Shown here: one piece after another, positions 1 to 8,125 of the stretch
How positions within the stretch are numbered: position 1 is the stretch's first letter
Layout of the letters: every line of letters begins with the position of its first letter
Source: Bacteroidales bacterium
Lineage (GTDB): Bacteria; Bacteroidota; Bacteroidia; Bacteroidales; P3
Length of the DNA: 36,806 bases
NCBI GenBank assembly: GCA_017960605.1
Contig: JAGCYV010000035.1
Coordinates: 1 to 36,806 of the forward strand
Reading direction: 5' to 3'
Translations under genes and position numbers: made by a program
Notes under the pieces: model-generated
What the model saw: only the letters and a program-made list of their open reading frames with translations
Databases searched by the model: none
What the model was told of the DNA's origin: nothing

Positions 1-1922
1 AGGTGGCGGAACTTCTTGGCCAGCTCGGGGTTGAAGAGGTCGCCGCTCTCGGCGAAGGCCTCGAAGGCGTCGGCGTCGAGGATGGCGGTCCAGGTGTAGC
101 TGTAGTAGCCGGCGTCATAGCCGGTGGTGAAGATGTGCTGGAAGTAGGGGCTGCGGTAGCGGCTGATGATTTCGGGGATGAGGCCGATGGTGTTCATGTG
201 CTCTTCCTCGAAGGCCACGGGGTCGATGTGCTGCTTCTCGCGGATGGTGTAGTAGTCCATGTCGAGCAGGGAGGCGGCGAGGAGCTCGGTGGTCATGAAG
301 CCCTGGCCGTAGGTCTGGGCGGCGGCGATCTTCTTGATGAGGGCGTCGGGGATGGCTTCGCCGGTCTGGTAGTGGTGGGCGTAGAGCTTCATCACCTGCG
401 GGTGGCGGCACCAGTTCTCCATGACCTGGGAGGGCAGCTCGACGAAGTCGCGGGGCACGTTGGTGCCGGCCAGCGAGGGGTAGGTGCACTTGCTGAGGAG
501 GCCGTGGAGGGCGTGGCCGAACTCGTGGAAGAGGGTCTCGCTCTCGTCGAAGTTGAGCAACGAAGGCTTGTCAGCCGTGGGCTTGGTGAAGTTGCAGACC
601 ACCTGGATGATGGGGATGACGTTCTCGCCGGTCCGGCGGTCGATATGCTGGCCGCGGAACTCGGTCATCCAAGCGCCGCTGCGCTTGGAGGCACGTGGGT
701 GGAAGTCCATGTAGAGGATGCCGATGGTCTGCTCGCCGTCCTTGACTTCGAAGCAGCGGGCCTCGGGGTCGTAGGTGGGCAGGTCGGTGCGCTCGGTGAA
801 GGTGAGGCCGTAGAGACGGTTGGCCACCATAAAAGCACCTTCGCGGACGCTGTCGAGAGCAAAATAGGGGCGCACCTCGGCGTCGTCGATGGCATACTTC
901 TCGACGCGGTATTTCTCGGCATAGTAGCGCCAATCCCAGGGCTGGAGCTTGGCGCCGGGCTCGTCTTTCTCGAGCATGCGCTTGTAGATGTCGCGCTCCT
1001 GCTTGGCCACCTTGAGGGCGGGGCCCCAGATGGCGTTGAGGCAGTCATAGACAGCGGCGGGCGTCTTGGCGAGGCAGTCGTCGAGCACCCAGTCGGCGTG
1101 GGTGGGGAAGCCGAGGATATTGGCGCGCTCGAGGCGGAGGTTGACGAGGGTGTCGATAATCTTGGTGTTGTCGAACTCCCCATCCTTGCAGCGGTCGGTG
1201 TAGGCGTGCCACACCTCCTCGCGCAGGGCGCGGTCGGGGCAGGTCTGCATGAAGGGCTCCCAGGTGGGTATGTCGAGGGTCACCTTGCCACCGTCGGGGA
1301 GCTCCTTGGAATAGGCATTGGTGGCCTTGAGCACATTCTGGGCAAAGCGAAGGGTAAGCGAGGCAATCTGCTCGTTGAGTTGACGGAAGCGTTCCTGCTG
1401 GTCGGCAGGCACATTGGCACCGCCGCGGACAAAGCCCTTGTAGGTCTCCTCCAGCAGGCGCATCTGCTCGGGGGTGAGGTCGAGGCTCTCGCGCTGGTCA
1501 TAGACGGCCTTGATGCGGGCGAAGAGCTTGGCGTTGAGGGCGATGTCGTCGCCATGGGCCGAGAGCAGCGGAGTGACCTCCTCGGCGATGGCTTCCATCT
1601 CGGAGCTGTTCTCACACTCGCTGAGGTTGAAGAAGACCGCACTCACGGTCTGCAGCATCTCGCCGCTGTACTCGTAGGGGATGATGGTGTTGCCGAAGGT
1701 GGGTTCCTCGCTGTTGTCGGCGATGTTGTCTATCCACTCTTTCTGCTGCTTCATGGCCTCCTTGAAGGCAGGCATGTAGTGCTCGGTCTTGATGCGCGAG
1801 AAGTCTGGGATCTCGTAGGGGGTGTTCCACTTGCTGAAGAAGGGATTGTCCATGTTCTTTTTGTCTTTGCAGCCGGCCAGCAGCAACAAGGCCGCTGCGG
1901 CGATGGGAATTAAACGTTTCAT
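1..1922 (-). CDS. dcp: M3 family metallopeptidase, peptidyl-dipeptidase Dcp-like lipoprotein (C-terminus cut by window edge)
   Basis: 640 codons are present, starting at the ATG at 1922; the stop lies beyond position 1. The protein begins MKRLIPIAAAALLLLAGC, a signal peptide ending in a lipobox (Cys18), so a lipid-anchored periplasmic or outer-membrane enzyme is likely. The M3 zinc motif HEFGHALHG is encoded near 505-540, about residue 465, and the usual Dcp surroundings are visible (SLLNFDESETLFHEFGH, then a GTNVPRDFVELPSQVMENW segment). Family knowledge: Dcp removes C-terminal dipeptides from oligopeptides using Zn2+. Full-length Dcp is about 680-700 residues, so perhaps 40-60 are missing here. 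The start lies 1 nt after the stop of the thioredoxin-like gene, so the two are probably co-transcribed. A cytoplasmic form starting at the later Met (about residue 24) is possible but less likely given the lipobox. Confidence 0.93.
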   Translation of the reverse strand, partial: MKRLIPIAAAALLLLAGCKDKKNMDNPFFSKWNTPYEIPDFSRIKTEHYMPAFKEAMKQQKEWIDNIADNSEEPTFGNTIIPYEYSGEMLQTVSAVFFNLSECENSSEMEAIAEEVTPLLSAHGDDIALNAKLFARIKAVYDQRESLDLTPEQMRLLEETYKGFVRGGANVPADQQERFRQLNEQIASLTLRFAQNVLKATNAYSKELPDGGKVTLDIPTWEPFMQTCPDRALREEVWHAYTDRCKDGEFDNTKIIDTLVNLRLERANILGFPTHADWVLDDCLAKTPAAVYDCLNAIWGPALKVAKQERDIYKRMLEKDEPGAKLQPWDWRYYAEKYRVEKYAIDDAEVRPYFALDSVREGAFMVANRLYGLTFTERTDLPTYDPEARCFEVKDGEQTIGILYMDFHPRASKRSGAWMTEFRGQHIDRRTGENVIPIIQVVCNFTKPTADKPSLLNFDESETLFHEFGHALHGLLSKCTYPSLAGTNVPRDFVELPSQVMENWCRHPQVMKLYAHHYQTGEAIPDALIKKIAAAQTYGQGFMTTELLAASLLDMDYYTIREKQHIDPVAFEEEHMNTIGLIPEIISRYRSPYFQHIFTTGYDAGYYSYTWTAILDADAFEAFAESGDLFNPELAKKFRH

Positions 1923-1923
1923 A

Positions 1924-3306
1924 TTATTTCAATTGTTTGCATATCGTCTCGAAGAGGTCGGCACTCAGCTTCTTGGCCACAAACTTGTGGGTCTCGTTCT
2001 CGATGAGGTAGATCTGCGGGGTGGTCTGTATGTCATAGACTTCGCGCCAATCGACGTTGGCCTCGGCCCCGTTGAGGTTGATCCAGCGCGGGTTGGTCAT
2101 GTGGTGGTCGGCGAGGAATTTCTTCCACTTCACCACCGTGCCCTCGTCGGGTTCGGAGAGGATGGCGAAGGCGGTCAGATTGAGCGAGTCGGCCATACGG
2201 TCGAACACCTTGTAGATGGCAGGGATGATCTCGCGGCAGTGGCCGCAGGTGGGGCTCCAGAAGACCAGCAGCGTGTAGCGGCCGGGCAGGTGGTGCAGCG
2301 AGGCGGGCCGCTGCAAGGTGTCGAAGAGTATCAACTCGGGAGCCTCGCGTCCCACCAGCAGACGCTCCCACTTGGTGGCGCGCTCGACCTCATGGTCGAT
2401 GCCCGAGGGCGACATCCAGAAGGCCTTGCCGGTGGCGTAATAGCGCTGCACCAGATGCACATAGACCTCGTCATAGACCATCACGTTGCTTTGCAGGAAT
2501 TTCTCGGTGGTGGTGTGCACCAGCCACTTGAAGACCTCGGGCGAGGGTTCGGCGCGGTCCATCAGGCTGTCGAGCAGCGGGATGATGGCCGCTGGCGGCA
2601 GGCCCTGCATGTGCTTGTCGATATAGTCGGACACGCGCTGATAGAACACCGACTTGGGGGTGCGCACCAGGAAGTCGTCGTCGAGGGGCATGTTGTCGAA
2701 ATAGTGATGCATGAACCAGAAGTAGCGGTCGTTGCCGTTCAGGCTGTCGGGCGGAGCGGCCGGGTCTTTGGTGGCCGTCATCATGCGGGAAAGCATGGCG
2801 TCGGGGTTGGAGGCGATGAAGGTCATACGGACGCTGTCGATTCGCAGGTACTGACGGCGACGGAAGTCACTATAGGCCGAGTCGCTCATCTCGGCTTTGG
2901 CATTCTCCATCTCCTCGTAGAGCTGTTCGGTGGCCCGATGGAAATTGTAGAAGACGGTGTTCTGCTTCGAGCCCTTGACCTCCATGTTGCGCTGCCAGTC
3001 GCGCTGGTCAGTGTGGAACTTGAAGTTGGGCTTCTCGTGATAGATCACGAAATCGACATACTGTCCCTTCTGGTTGTTGAAGAAATAAAGGCCGGGGAGC
3101 AGCTCACGGTCGCCCTCGAAGACGAACTTCCCGTGGCCGTTGTTGTAGGCCGTATCCAACACACGGAGGCTTTCGGCGTAGTAGTAGCCGAGGAGCATCG
3201 CCGAGTCGGTGTTGCCGTCGATTTGCAGGGTGATCTTGTAGGCGGGCTTGGCCGCCGCCAGCAGCGGCAGCAGCAAGAGGAGGAGTATGACGTTCAGTCG
3301 TTTCAT
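1924..3306 (-). CDS. TlpA-like thioredoxin-family thiol-disulfide protein with DUF4369/DUF5106-like N-terminal part
   Basis: 460 residues from the ATG at 3306. This start was chosen because it opens directly into a signal peptide (MKRLNVILLLLLLPLLAAA); an in-frame ATG 51 nt upstream would bury it. Residues about 20-115 look like the beta-rich DUF4369 domain, followed by a helical DUF5106-like segment. From about residue 315 to the end there is an AhpC/TSA-thioredoxin fold with the active-site motif CGHC at 354-357 and the cis-Pro loop TTPQIYLI. Family knowledge: such proteins are periplasmic or membrane-associated reductases in Bacteroidota. The precise substrate cannot be read from sequence. 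It is followed after 1 nt by the M3 peptidase gene. The 112 bp upstream shows no consensus promoter, so transcription from the mnmE operon is possible. Confidence 0.9.
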   Translation of the reverse strand: MKRLNVILLLLLLPLLAAAKPAYKITLQIDGNTDSAMLLGYYYAESLRVLDTAYNNGHGKFVFEGDRELLPGLYFFNNQKGQYVDFVIYHEKPNFKFHTDQRDWQRNMEVKGSKQNTVFYNFHRATEQLYEEMENAKAEMSDSAYSDFRRRQYLRIDSVRMTFIASNPDAMLSRMMTATKDPAAPPDSLNGNDRYFWFMHHYFDNMPLDDDFLVRTPKSVFYQRVSDYIDKHMQGLPPAAIIPLLDSLMDRAEPSPEVFKWLVHTTTEKFLQSNVMVYDEVYVHLVQRYYATGKAFWMSPSGIDHEVERATKWERLLVGREAPELILFDTLQRPASLHHLPGRYTLLVFWSPTCGHCREIIPAIYKVFDRMADSLNLTAFAILSEPDEGTVVKWKKFLADHHMTNPRWINLNGAEANVDWREVYDIQTTPQIYLIENETHKFVAKKLSADLFETICKQLK

Positions 3307-3418
3307 CGTTCCAATGTTTGTCATAACATAACGGGATTGGGGTTCATTTATTGTCATTCACTTACCCTATAAAGACGCCGATATCCCTTGTTTTGGCTCA
3401 TCATTTTAACATTATTCT

Positions 3419-4900
3419 TCATTTTCCGATGCAGAACCGCGAGAAGATATTGCCCAGGACCTCGTTGTTGGTCACCTCGCCGGTGACGGTGCCGAGGTGG
3501 TAGAGGGCGTCGCGGAGATCGACGGCCACCAGATCGCACGGCGTGCCTGCCTCCAGCCCTTCGCGGACCTGAGAGAGTGCCTCCTGCACGCGGCGTAGGG
3601 CGGCATAGTGGCGTTCGTTGCTCACCAGCACGCTGTCGGTGCCCATCTCCTGACGCACAGCCTCCACCATGGCCGCTTTCAGCGCCTCGATGCCGGCGAA
3701 GGTCTTGGTTGATACGTTGATAGGTTGATAGGTTGATAGGTTGATACGTTGATACGTTGATGGGTTGATAGGTTGTCGGCTGAGCCGACGGCATACCAGA
3801 TACGTTGATGGGTTGATAGGTTGATACGTTGATAGGTTGTCGGCTGAGCCGACGGCATACCAGATACGTTGATAGGTTGTCGGCTGAGCCGACGGCATAC
3901 CAGATACGTTGATCGGTTGATAGGTTGTCGGCAGGAGGTCGGTTTTGTTGAGGACGACGATCACCTTCTTGCCGGAGAGGTCGAGGTCGGGCTCCTGCCA
4001 CGGGGTGGTGGCGTCGTGGACGAGCAGCACAATCTGGGCATCGGCGACGGCCTTGAGGCTGCGCTCTATGCCGAGGGCCTCAACGGTGTCGGTACTGTGG
4101 CGCAGGCCGGCGGTGTCGATGAAGCGGAACGTGAGGCCGTCGATGGTCAGGAGCTCGTCGATGGTGTCGCGGGTGGTGCCGGGAATATCGCTCACGATGG
4201 CGCGGTCGTCGCCCACCAAGGCGTTGAGCAGCGAGGACTTGCCCGCGTTGGGCCGTCCGACGATGGCCACCGGGATGCCCCTTTTCAGGGCGTTACCCAG
4301 GCGGAAGCTGCCGATCAAAGAGGAGAGTTCGGTGAGGAGTGTTGAAATCAGACCGTTCAACTGTGTGCGGTCGGCGAACTCGACATCCTCCTGGCTGAAG
4401 TCGAGCTCCAGTTCCAGCAGGCTGGTGAGGTCGAGCAGCTGCTGCCGCAAGGTCTTGAGGGTTTCCGCATAGCCGCCCCTCAGCTGGCTGACGGCCAGAC
4501 GGTGCTGCTGGGGTGTGGCGGCATCGATGAGGTCGGCCACCGCTTCGGCCTGCGAGAGGTTGAGGCGACCGTTGCGGAAGGCACGGAGGGTGAACTCGCC
4601 GGGTTCCGCCAGACGGATACCGTCGTTGATCAGCACCTGCACCAGCGCCTCCTGCAGGAAGAGCGACCCGTGGCAGGTGAGCTCCACAGTGGGCTCGCCG
4701 GTGTAACCCCGAGGATAATAGACGGCCACGATGTCGTCCAGCTCGTCGAAACGGCAATAGACAGCATGTCGCGGCGGCAATTCTTTGACGCTGAGATGAC
4801 GCAACACCGTCGGCAGAGCCTCGCTGCCGCTCAACCGCAGCATGGCCACCCCTCCCACCCCGCGGGGTGTGGAGACCGCCACTATGGTATCCTCATTCAT
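3419..4900 (-). CDS. mnmE: tRNA uridine-5-carboxymethylaminomethyl(34) synthesis GTPase MnmE, with a low-complexity insertion of about 70 residues
   Basis: 493 residues from the ATG at 4900, which overlaps the preceding stop by 8 nt; a start at 4924 is possible but gives an atypical extension. With MnmG, MnmE modifies U34 of certain tRNAs. The N-terminal THF-binding domain is followed by the G domain: G1 GRPNAGKSS (about 215-223), G2 GTTRD (about 241), G3 DTAGLR (about 262) and G4 NKTD (about 318). The C-terminal motif is FCIGK, whose Cys is conserved in the family. Between G4 and the G5-like STK (about 397-399), where homologues have a short loop, lie about 72 residues built from the DNA array at 3707-3932, reading as STYQPIN-type repeats. 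All other motifs are intact and in frame, so I infer the protein is functional. It is the last gene of the uvrA operon. Confidence 0.96.
   Translation of the reverse strand: MNEDTIVAVSTPRGVGGVAMLRLSGSEALPTVLRHLSVKELPPRHAVYCRFDELDDIVAVYYPRGYTGEPTVELTCHGSLFLQEALVQVLINDGIRLAEPGEFTLRAFRNGRLNLSQAEAVADLIDAATPQQHRLAVSQLRGGYAETLKTLRQQLLDLTSLLELELDFSQEDVEFADRTQLNGLISTLLTELSSLIGSFRLGNALKRGIPVAIVGRPNAGKSSLLNALVGDDRAIVSDIPGTTRDTIDELLTIDGLTFRFIDTAGLRHSTDTVEALGIERSLKAVADAQIVLLVHDATTPWQEPDLDLSGKKVIVVLNKTDLLPTTYQPINVSGMPSAQPTTYQRIWYAVGSADNLSTYQPINPSTYLVCRRLSRQPINPSTYQRINLSTYQPINVSTKTFAGIEALKAAMVEAVRQEMGTDSVLVSNERHYAALRRVQEALSQVREGLEAGTPCDLVAVDLRDALYHLGTVTGEVTNNEVLGNIFSRFCIGK
3707..3932. repeat. Tandem octamer array with three copies of a 29-bp hairpin unit, inside mnmE
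   Basis: On the + strand the basic unit is SGTTGATR (8 nt), in tandem many times. Three identical 29-bp units are interspersed at 3775-3803, 3839-3867 and 3879-3907. Each starts with the inverted repeat GTCGGC-TGA-GCCGAC (6-bp stem, 3-nt loop) and continues GGCATACCAGATAC. A last GTCGGC at 3927-3932 coincides with the mnmE codons following NKTDLL. Copy spacing is 64 and 40 nt, both 1 mod 3, so the three copies are translated in three different frames (SGMPSAQP, WYAVGSAD, CRRLSRQP). None contains a stop on the mnmE coding strand. Three octamers give an 8-residue peptide period. Confidence 0.97.
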
Positions 4901-5375
4901 TCCCACCGATGTATTTGTCTCCAAAAAGCGATTGCATCTCCTCGTCGGTCAGCCCCAGGTCGATCTTGATGCGGTACATGTTGGGATAGTTGAGGAAAAG
5001 CACCAGGACGGTGACGATGGCCAGCATGAGCAATGTGTTGCGGGCGGAGAGGATGGTGAAGGCGCAGAGCAGCACCACCACAGCCCACATGGTGAGGTAG
5101 AGCGAACGCACATGGGCCGCATAGCCGCCGAGTTTCAACTCCAACCCGTCGGACTGACGCAGACGGGGTATGGTGCGGCGCACGGTGAGCAGCGTCATGC
5201 TGACGGCCAGCACCGCCAACACGGCTCCCGCGATGAGCATCCACCGCGAGGTGTAGGCCGAAGGATAGAAGCGCCAGGGGCTGAGATAGATGAACAGCAC
5301 CGTCAGAATCACCATCCCCATCGAGCCCCAGAGGCCGATGGCAGAGGAACGGCGGATCGTCTTGATATGATTCAT
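4893..5375 (-). CDS. Small integral membrane protein of unknown function
   Basis: 160 residues from the ATG at 5375, which forms an ATGA overlap with the uvrA stop (5372-5374). I prefer it to an upstream start at 5411. Four hydrophobic segments are visible: about residues 10-30, 38-58, 90-108 and 110-128. They are arranged as two pairs separated by a charged linker (VRRTIPRLRQSDGLEL). The C-terminal tail (YRIKIDLGLTDEEMQSLFGDKYIGGNE) is probably cytosolic. I do not recognise a named family. Its stop overlaps the mnmE start by 8 nt, so translational coupling to both uvrA and mnmE is likely. The position between a DNA-repair and a tRNA-modification gene gives no firm functional hint. Confidence 0.85.
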   Translation of the reverse strand: MNHIKTIRRSSAIGLWGSMGMVILTVLFIYLSPWRFYPSAYTSRWMLIAGAVLAVLAVSMTLLTVRRTIPRLRQSDGLELKLGGYAAHVRSLYLTMWAVVVLLCAFTILSARNTLLMLAIVTVLVLFLNYPNMYRIKIDLGLTDEEMQSLFGDKYIGGNE

Positions 5376-8125
5376 AACTTCAAGTATTTGGCAGTGTAGG
5401 ATTCTTCGCACTTGACAAGATCCTCGGGGGTGCCGCTGAACACGACGCGGCCCCCGCGTTCGCCGCCCTCGGGGCCGAGGTCAATCACCCAGTCGGCGCA
5501 CTTGAGGATGTCGTGGTGGTGCTCGACGACGATGATGCTGTGTCCGCGTTCGATGAGCCGGTCGAAGGCGGCCAGCAGTTTGCGGATGTCGTGGAAATGG
5601 AGTCCTGTGGAGGGTTCGTCGAAGATGAAGAGCATGGGACGCTCCTGCGACTCACCGTGCACCAGGTAGGAGGCCAACTTGATGCGCTGGGCCTCGCCGC
5701 CGCTGAGCGACGAGGAAGACTGACCCAGTTTGAGATAGCCCAGGCCCACGTCTTGCAAAGGCTTGAGACGGGTATAAACCGAGCGGGTCTCGTCGGCATC
5801 GAAGAACTCACATGCCTGATCGACGGTCATCTCGAGCACGTCACTGATATTCTTCCCCTTGTAGAGCACCTCGAGGGCTTCGTCCTTATACCGTGAACCG
5901 TGGCACTCTTCGCAGAGCAGGTGCACGTCGCTCATAAACTGCATGCTGACCGTGACGTAGCCCTCACCCTCGCAGGCATCGCAGCGACCTCCCTCGACAT
6001 TGAAAGAGAAGAAGCCACTCTTGTAGCCGCGGGCTTTGGCCAGCGGTTGCTGGGCATAGAGCGCACGCACCTCGTCAAAGACCTTCATGTAGGTGGCCGG
6101 ATTGGAGCGAGAGGAGCGTCCGATGGGATTCTGATCGACCAGCTCGACTGCCGCCAGACGGCACACATCGCCCTCGAGCGACACACATTCGCCCACATAG
6201 TCGGCATTGCCCTCCATCCTCCGCTGCAACACGTCGTAGAGCACCCGCTTGATGAGGCTGGTCTTACCCGAGCCGCTGACGCCGGTAACCACCGTGAGCA
6301 CCCCGAGCGGAATATCCACGTCAATGTGCTTGAGGTTATTGCAGTAGGCGCCACGGATACTGATGCGGTCGCGCCAAGGACGGCGGAGCGACGGCACGGG
6401 GATGGTCTTGCGACCGAGGAGATAGTCGGCCGTAAGCGAGCGTTTGGCTTTGGGGAGATTGGCCGGGAGACCGGAATAGACCACTTCTCCACCCAGGCGA
6501 CCCGCCTCGGGGCCGATGTCGATCAGCCAGTCGGCAGCACGGATGATGTCCTCGTCGTGTTCCACCACGATGACGGTATTGCCGAGGTCACGCAGATGTT
6601 TGAGCACCCCGATGAGTCGGGCAGTGTCGCGACTGTGGAGACCGATGGACGGCTCGTCGAGGATGTACATAGATCCCACCAAGGAAGAGCCGAGCGAGGT
6701 GGCCAGGTTGATGCGCTGGCTCTCACCGCCGCTGAGGGAGCGGCTTTCACGGCTGAGGGTGAGGTAGCCGAGCCCCACGTCGAGCAGATAGCCCACACGG
6801 TGGCGGAGTTCGGTAAGGATACGTTCGACGGTCTTGTTCTCCGTGTCGGTCAGTTCAATATTCTCCAGCCACCGGGCCAGTTCCTCGACCGGCATAGCCA
6901 CCAGCTCGCTGATGCTCTTGCCGGGTAGGCCTACCTTAACATAATCAGCATCCTTACGGAGACGCCTCCCGTGGCAGTCGGGACAGACGGTGCGACCCCG
7001 ATAGCGGGCCAGCATCACACGGTATTGTATCTTGTAGCTTTGACTCTCGACCCATTGGAAGAAACCATCGATACCCTCCCAGGTGCCGTCACCGTGCCAG
7101 AGGATATCCTTCTGTTCGGGGGTAAGCTCGTAATAAGGCTTATGGATGGGGAAATCGATGACGGCCGCATGGCGGATAAACTCACGCTTGACATCCTGCA
7201 TCTTGTCGCCGTTCCAGCAAACCACAGCATTCTCATAGATGCTGCGGCTCTTGTTGGGCACCACCAGATTCTCGTCGATGCCGATAATGCTGCCGTACCC
7301 TTGGCAGGTAGGACAGGCGCCATAAGGGTTGTTGAACGAGAAGAAGTTGGGGTTGGGTTTCTCGAAAGTGATGCCGTCGGCCTCGAAGCGGTTGCTGAAA
7401 TCGGAAGCTGTCCCTCCGGCCTCCATGATGCGGCAGCTGCCCTTCCCCTCGAAGAAGGCTGCCTGGACACTCTCGGCGATGCGAGCCATCTGGCTGTCGT
7501 CGCCGGGTAGGAGTTCGACGCGGTCGATGACCAGATACACGTCGCCGTCGAGCGAGATGCCTTCCGAATCCTCGATACGCACCACCGTGCCTTTTACCAT
7601 CACACGCTGGTAACCCTCCTGACGAAGGATGTCGAGCTGCTGCCGAATCGGCCGTTCCTTGCTGTCCTCCAATGGGGAGAGGATAAACACTTTGCCCGAG
7701 AGCGTGGAGATATAATCGACCACGTCGCTGACCGAATGCCGCTTCACCTCTACCCCGCTGACGGGCGAGAAGGTGCGGCCGATGCGGGCATAGAGAAGCT
7801 TGAGGTATTCGTAGATCTCGGTCTGAGTGCCGACGGTGGAGCGGGGATTGGTGGTGTTCACCTTCTGCTCGATGGCGACGGCGGGAGCGAGTCCGTGGAT
7901 GTAATCCACATCGGGCTTGGTCATCCGGCCAAGGAACTGACGGGCATAGGAACTGAGGCTTTCCACATAGCGTCGCTGACCTTCGGCGAAGAGGGTGTCG
8001 AAGGCCAGAGAGGATTTGCCGCTGCCACTGAGTCCCGTGATGACGATCAGCTTGCCCTTGGGCAGGGTGAGGTCTATATTTTTCAGGTTGTTGGCGCGAG
8101 CGCCATGAATGATGATATCACTCAT
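5372..8125 (-). CDS. uvrA: Excinuclease ABC subunit A (UvrA)
   Basis: 917 residues, a little shorter than the roughly 940 of E. coli UvrA. UvrA is the damage-recognising ATPase of nucleotide excision repair that loads UvrB. Two ABC modules are complete: the first Walker A is GLSGSGKSS (31-39) and the second GVSGSGKTS. The signatures are LSGGESQR and LSGGEAQR, with the Walker B segments ILDEPS and IFDEPS. Zinc-module Cys pairs are seen as CPTC (about residue 270) with CPDC, and CDAC with CEEC. The segment NTTNPRSTVGTQTEIYEYL is typical of UvrA. The gene overlaps its upstream and downstream neighbours by 4 nt (ATGA) on each side. mfd, encoding the transcription-coupled partner of the same pathway, lies only 4 kb away on the other strand. 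Confidence 0.98.
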   Translation of the reverse strand: MSDIIIHGARANNLKNIDLTLPKGKLIVITGLSGSGKSSLAFDTLFAEGQRRYVESLSSYARQFLGRMTKPDVDYIHGLAPAVAIEQKVNTTNPRSTVGTQTEIYEYLKLLYARIGRTFSPVSGVEVKRHSVSDVVDYISTLSGKVFILSPLEDSKERPIRQQLDILRQEGYQRVMVKGTVVRIEDSEGISLDGDVYLVIDRVELLPGDDSQMARIAESVQAAFFEGKGSCRIMEAGGTASDFSNRFEADGITFEKPNPNFFSFNNPYGACPTCQGYGSIIGIDENLVVPNKSRSIYENAVVCWNGDKMQDVKREFIRHAAVIDFPIHKPYYELTPEQKDILWHGDGTWEGIDGFFQWVESQSYKIQYRVMLARYRGRTVCPDCHGRRLRKDADYVKVGLPGKSISELVAMPVEELARWLENIELTDTENKTVERILTELRHRVGYLLDVGLGYLTLSRESRSLSGGESQRINLATSLGSSLVGSMYILDEPSIGLHSRDTARLIGVLKHLRDLGNTVIVVEHDEDIIRAADWLIDIGPEAGRLGGEVVYSGLPANLPKAKRSLTADYLLGRKTIPVPSLRRPWRDRISIRGAYCNNLKHIDVDIPLGVLTVVTGVSGSGKTSLIKRVLYDVLQRRMEGNADYVGECVSLEGDVCRLAAVELVDQNPIGRSSRSNPATYMKVFDEVRALYAQQPLAKARGYKSGFFSFNVEGGRCDACEGEGYVTVSMQFMSDVHLLCEECHGSRYKDEALEVLYKGKNISDVLEMTVDQACEFFDADETRSVYTRLKPLQDVGLGYLKLGQSSSSLSGGEAQRIKLASYLVHGESQERPMLFIFDEPSTGLHFHDIRKLLAAFDRLIERGHSIIVVEHHHDILKCADWVIDLGPEGGERGGRVVFSGTPEDLVKCEESYTAKYLKL

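Noticed and set aside
3-3372. Long open frames on the + strand over the dcp and thioredoxin genes (for example 3-1913 and 1822-3372)
   Set aside because: Their translations are low-complexity (Gly, Val, Leu, Glu and His rich) and match no family, whereas the minus strand encodes proteins with clear M3 and thioredoxin motifs. They are antisense shadows of high-GC codon use.
3775-3907. CRISPR-like appearance: an identical 29-bp unit with a short palindrome repeated three times with intervening sequence
   Set aside because: The 'spacers' are 35 and 11 nt and consist of the octamer repeat itself, the array lies inside an intact mnmE reading frame, and there are no cas genes.
7730-7790. UvrA has SPVSG near residue 120 where some homologues have cysteines, suggesting a lost zinc site
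   Set aside because: The CPTC/CPDC and CDAC/CEEC zinc-module cysteines are present, and from memory SPVSG-type sequence is usual in Bacteroidota UvrA.
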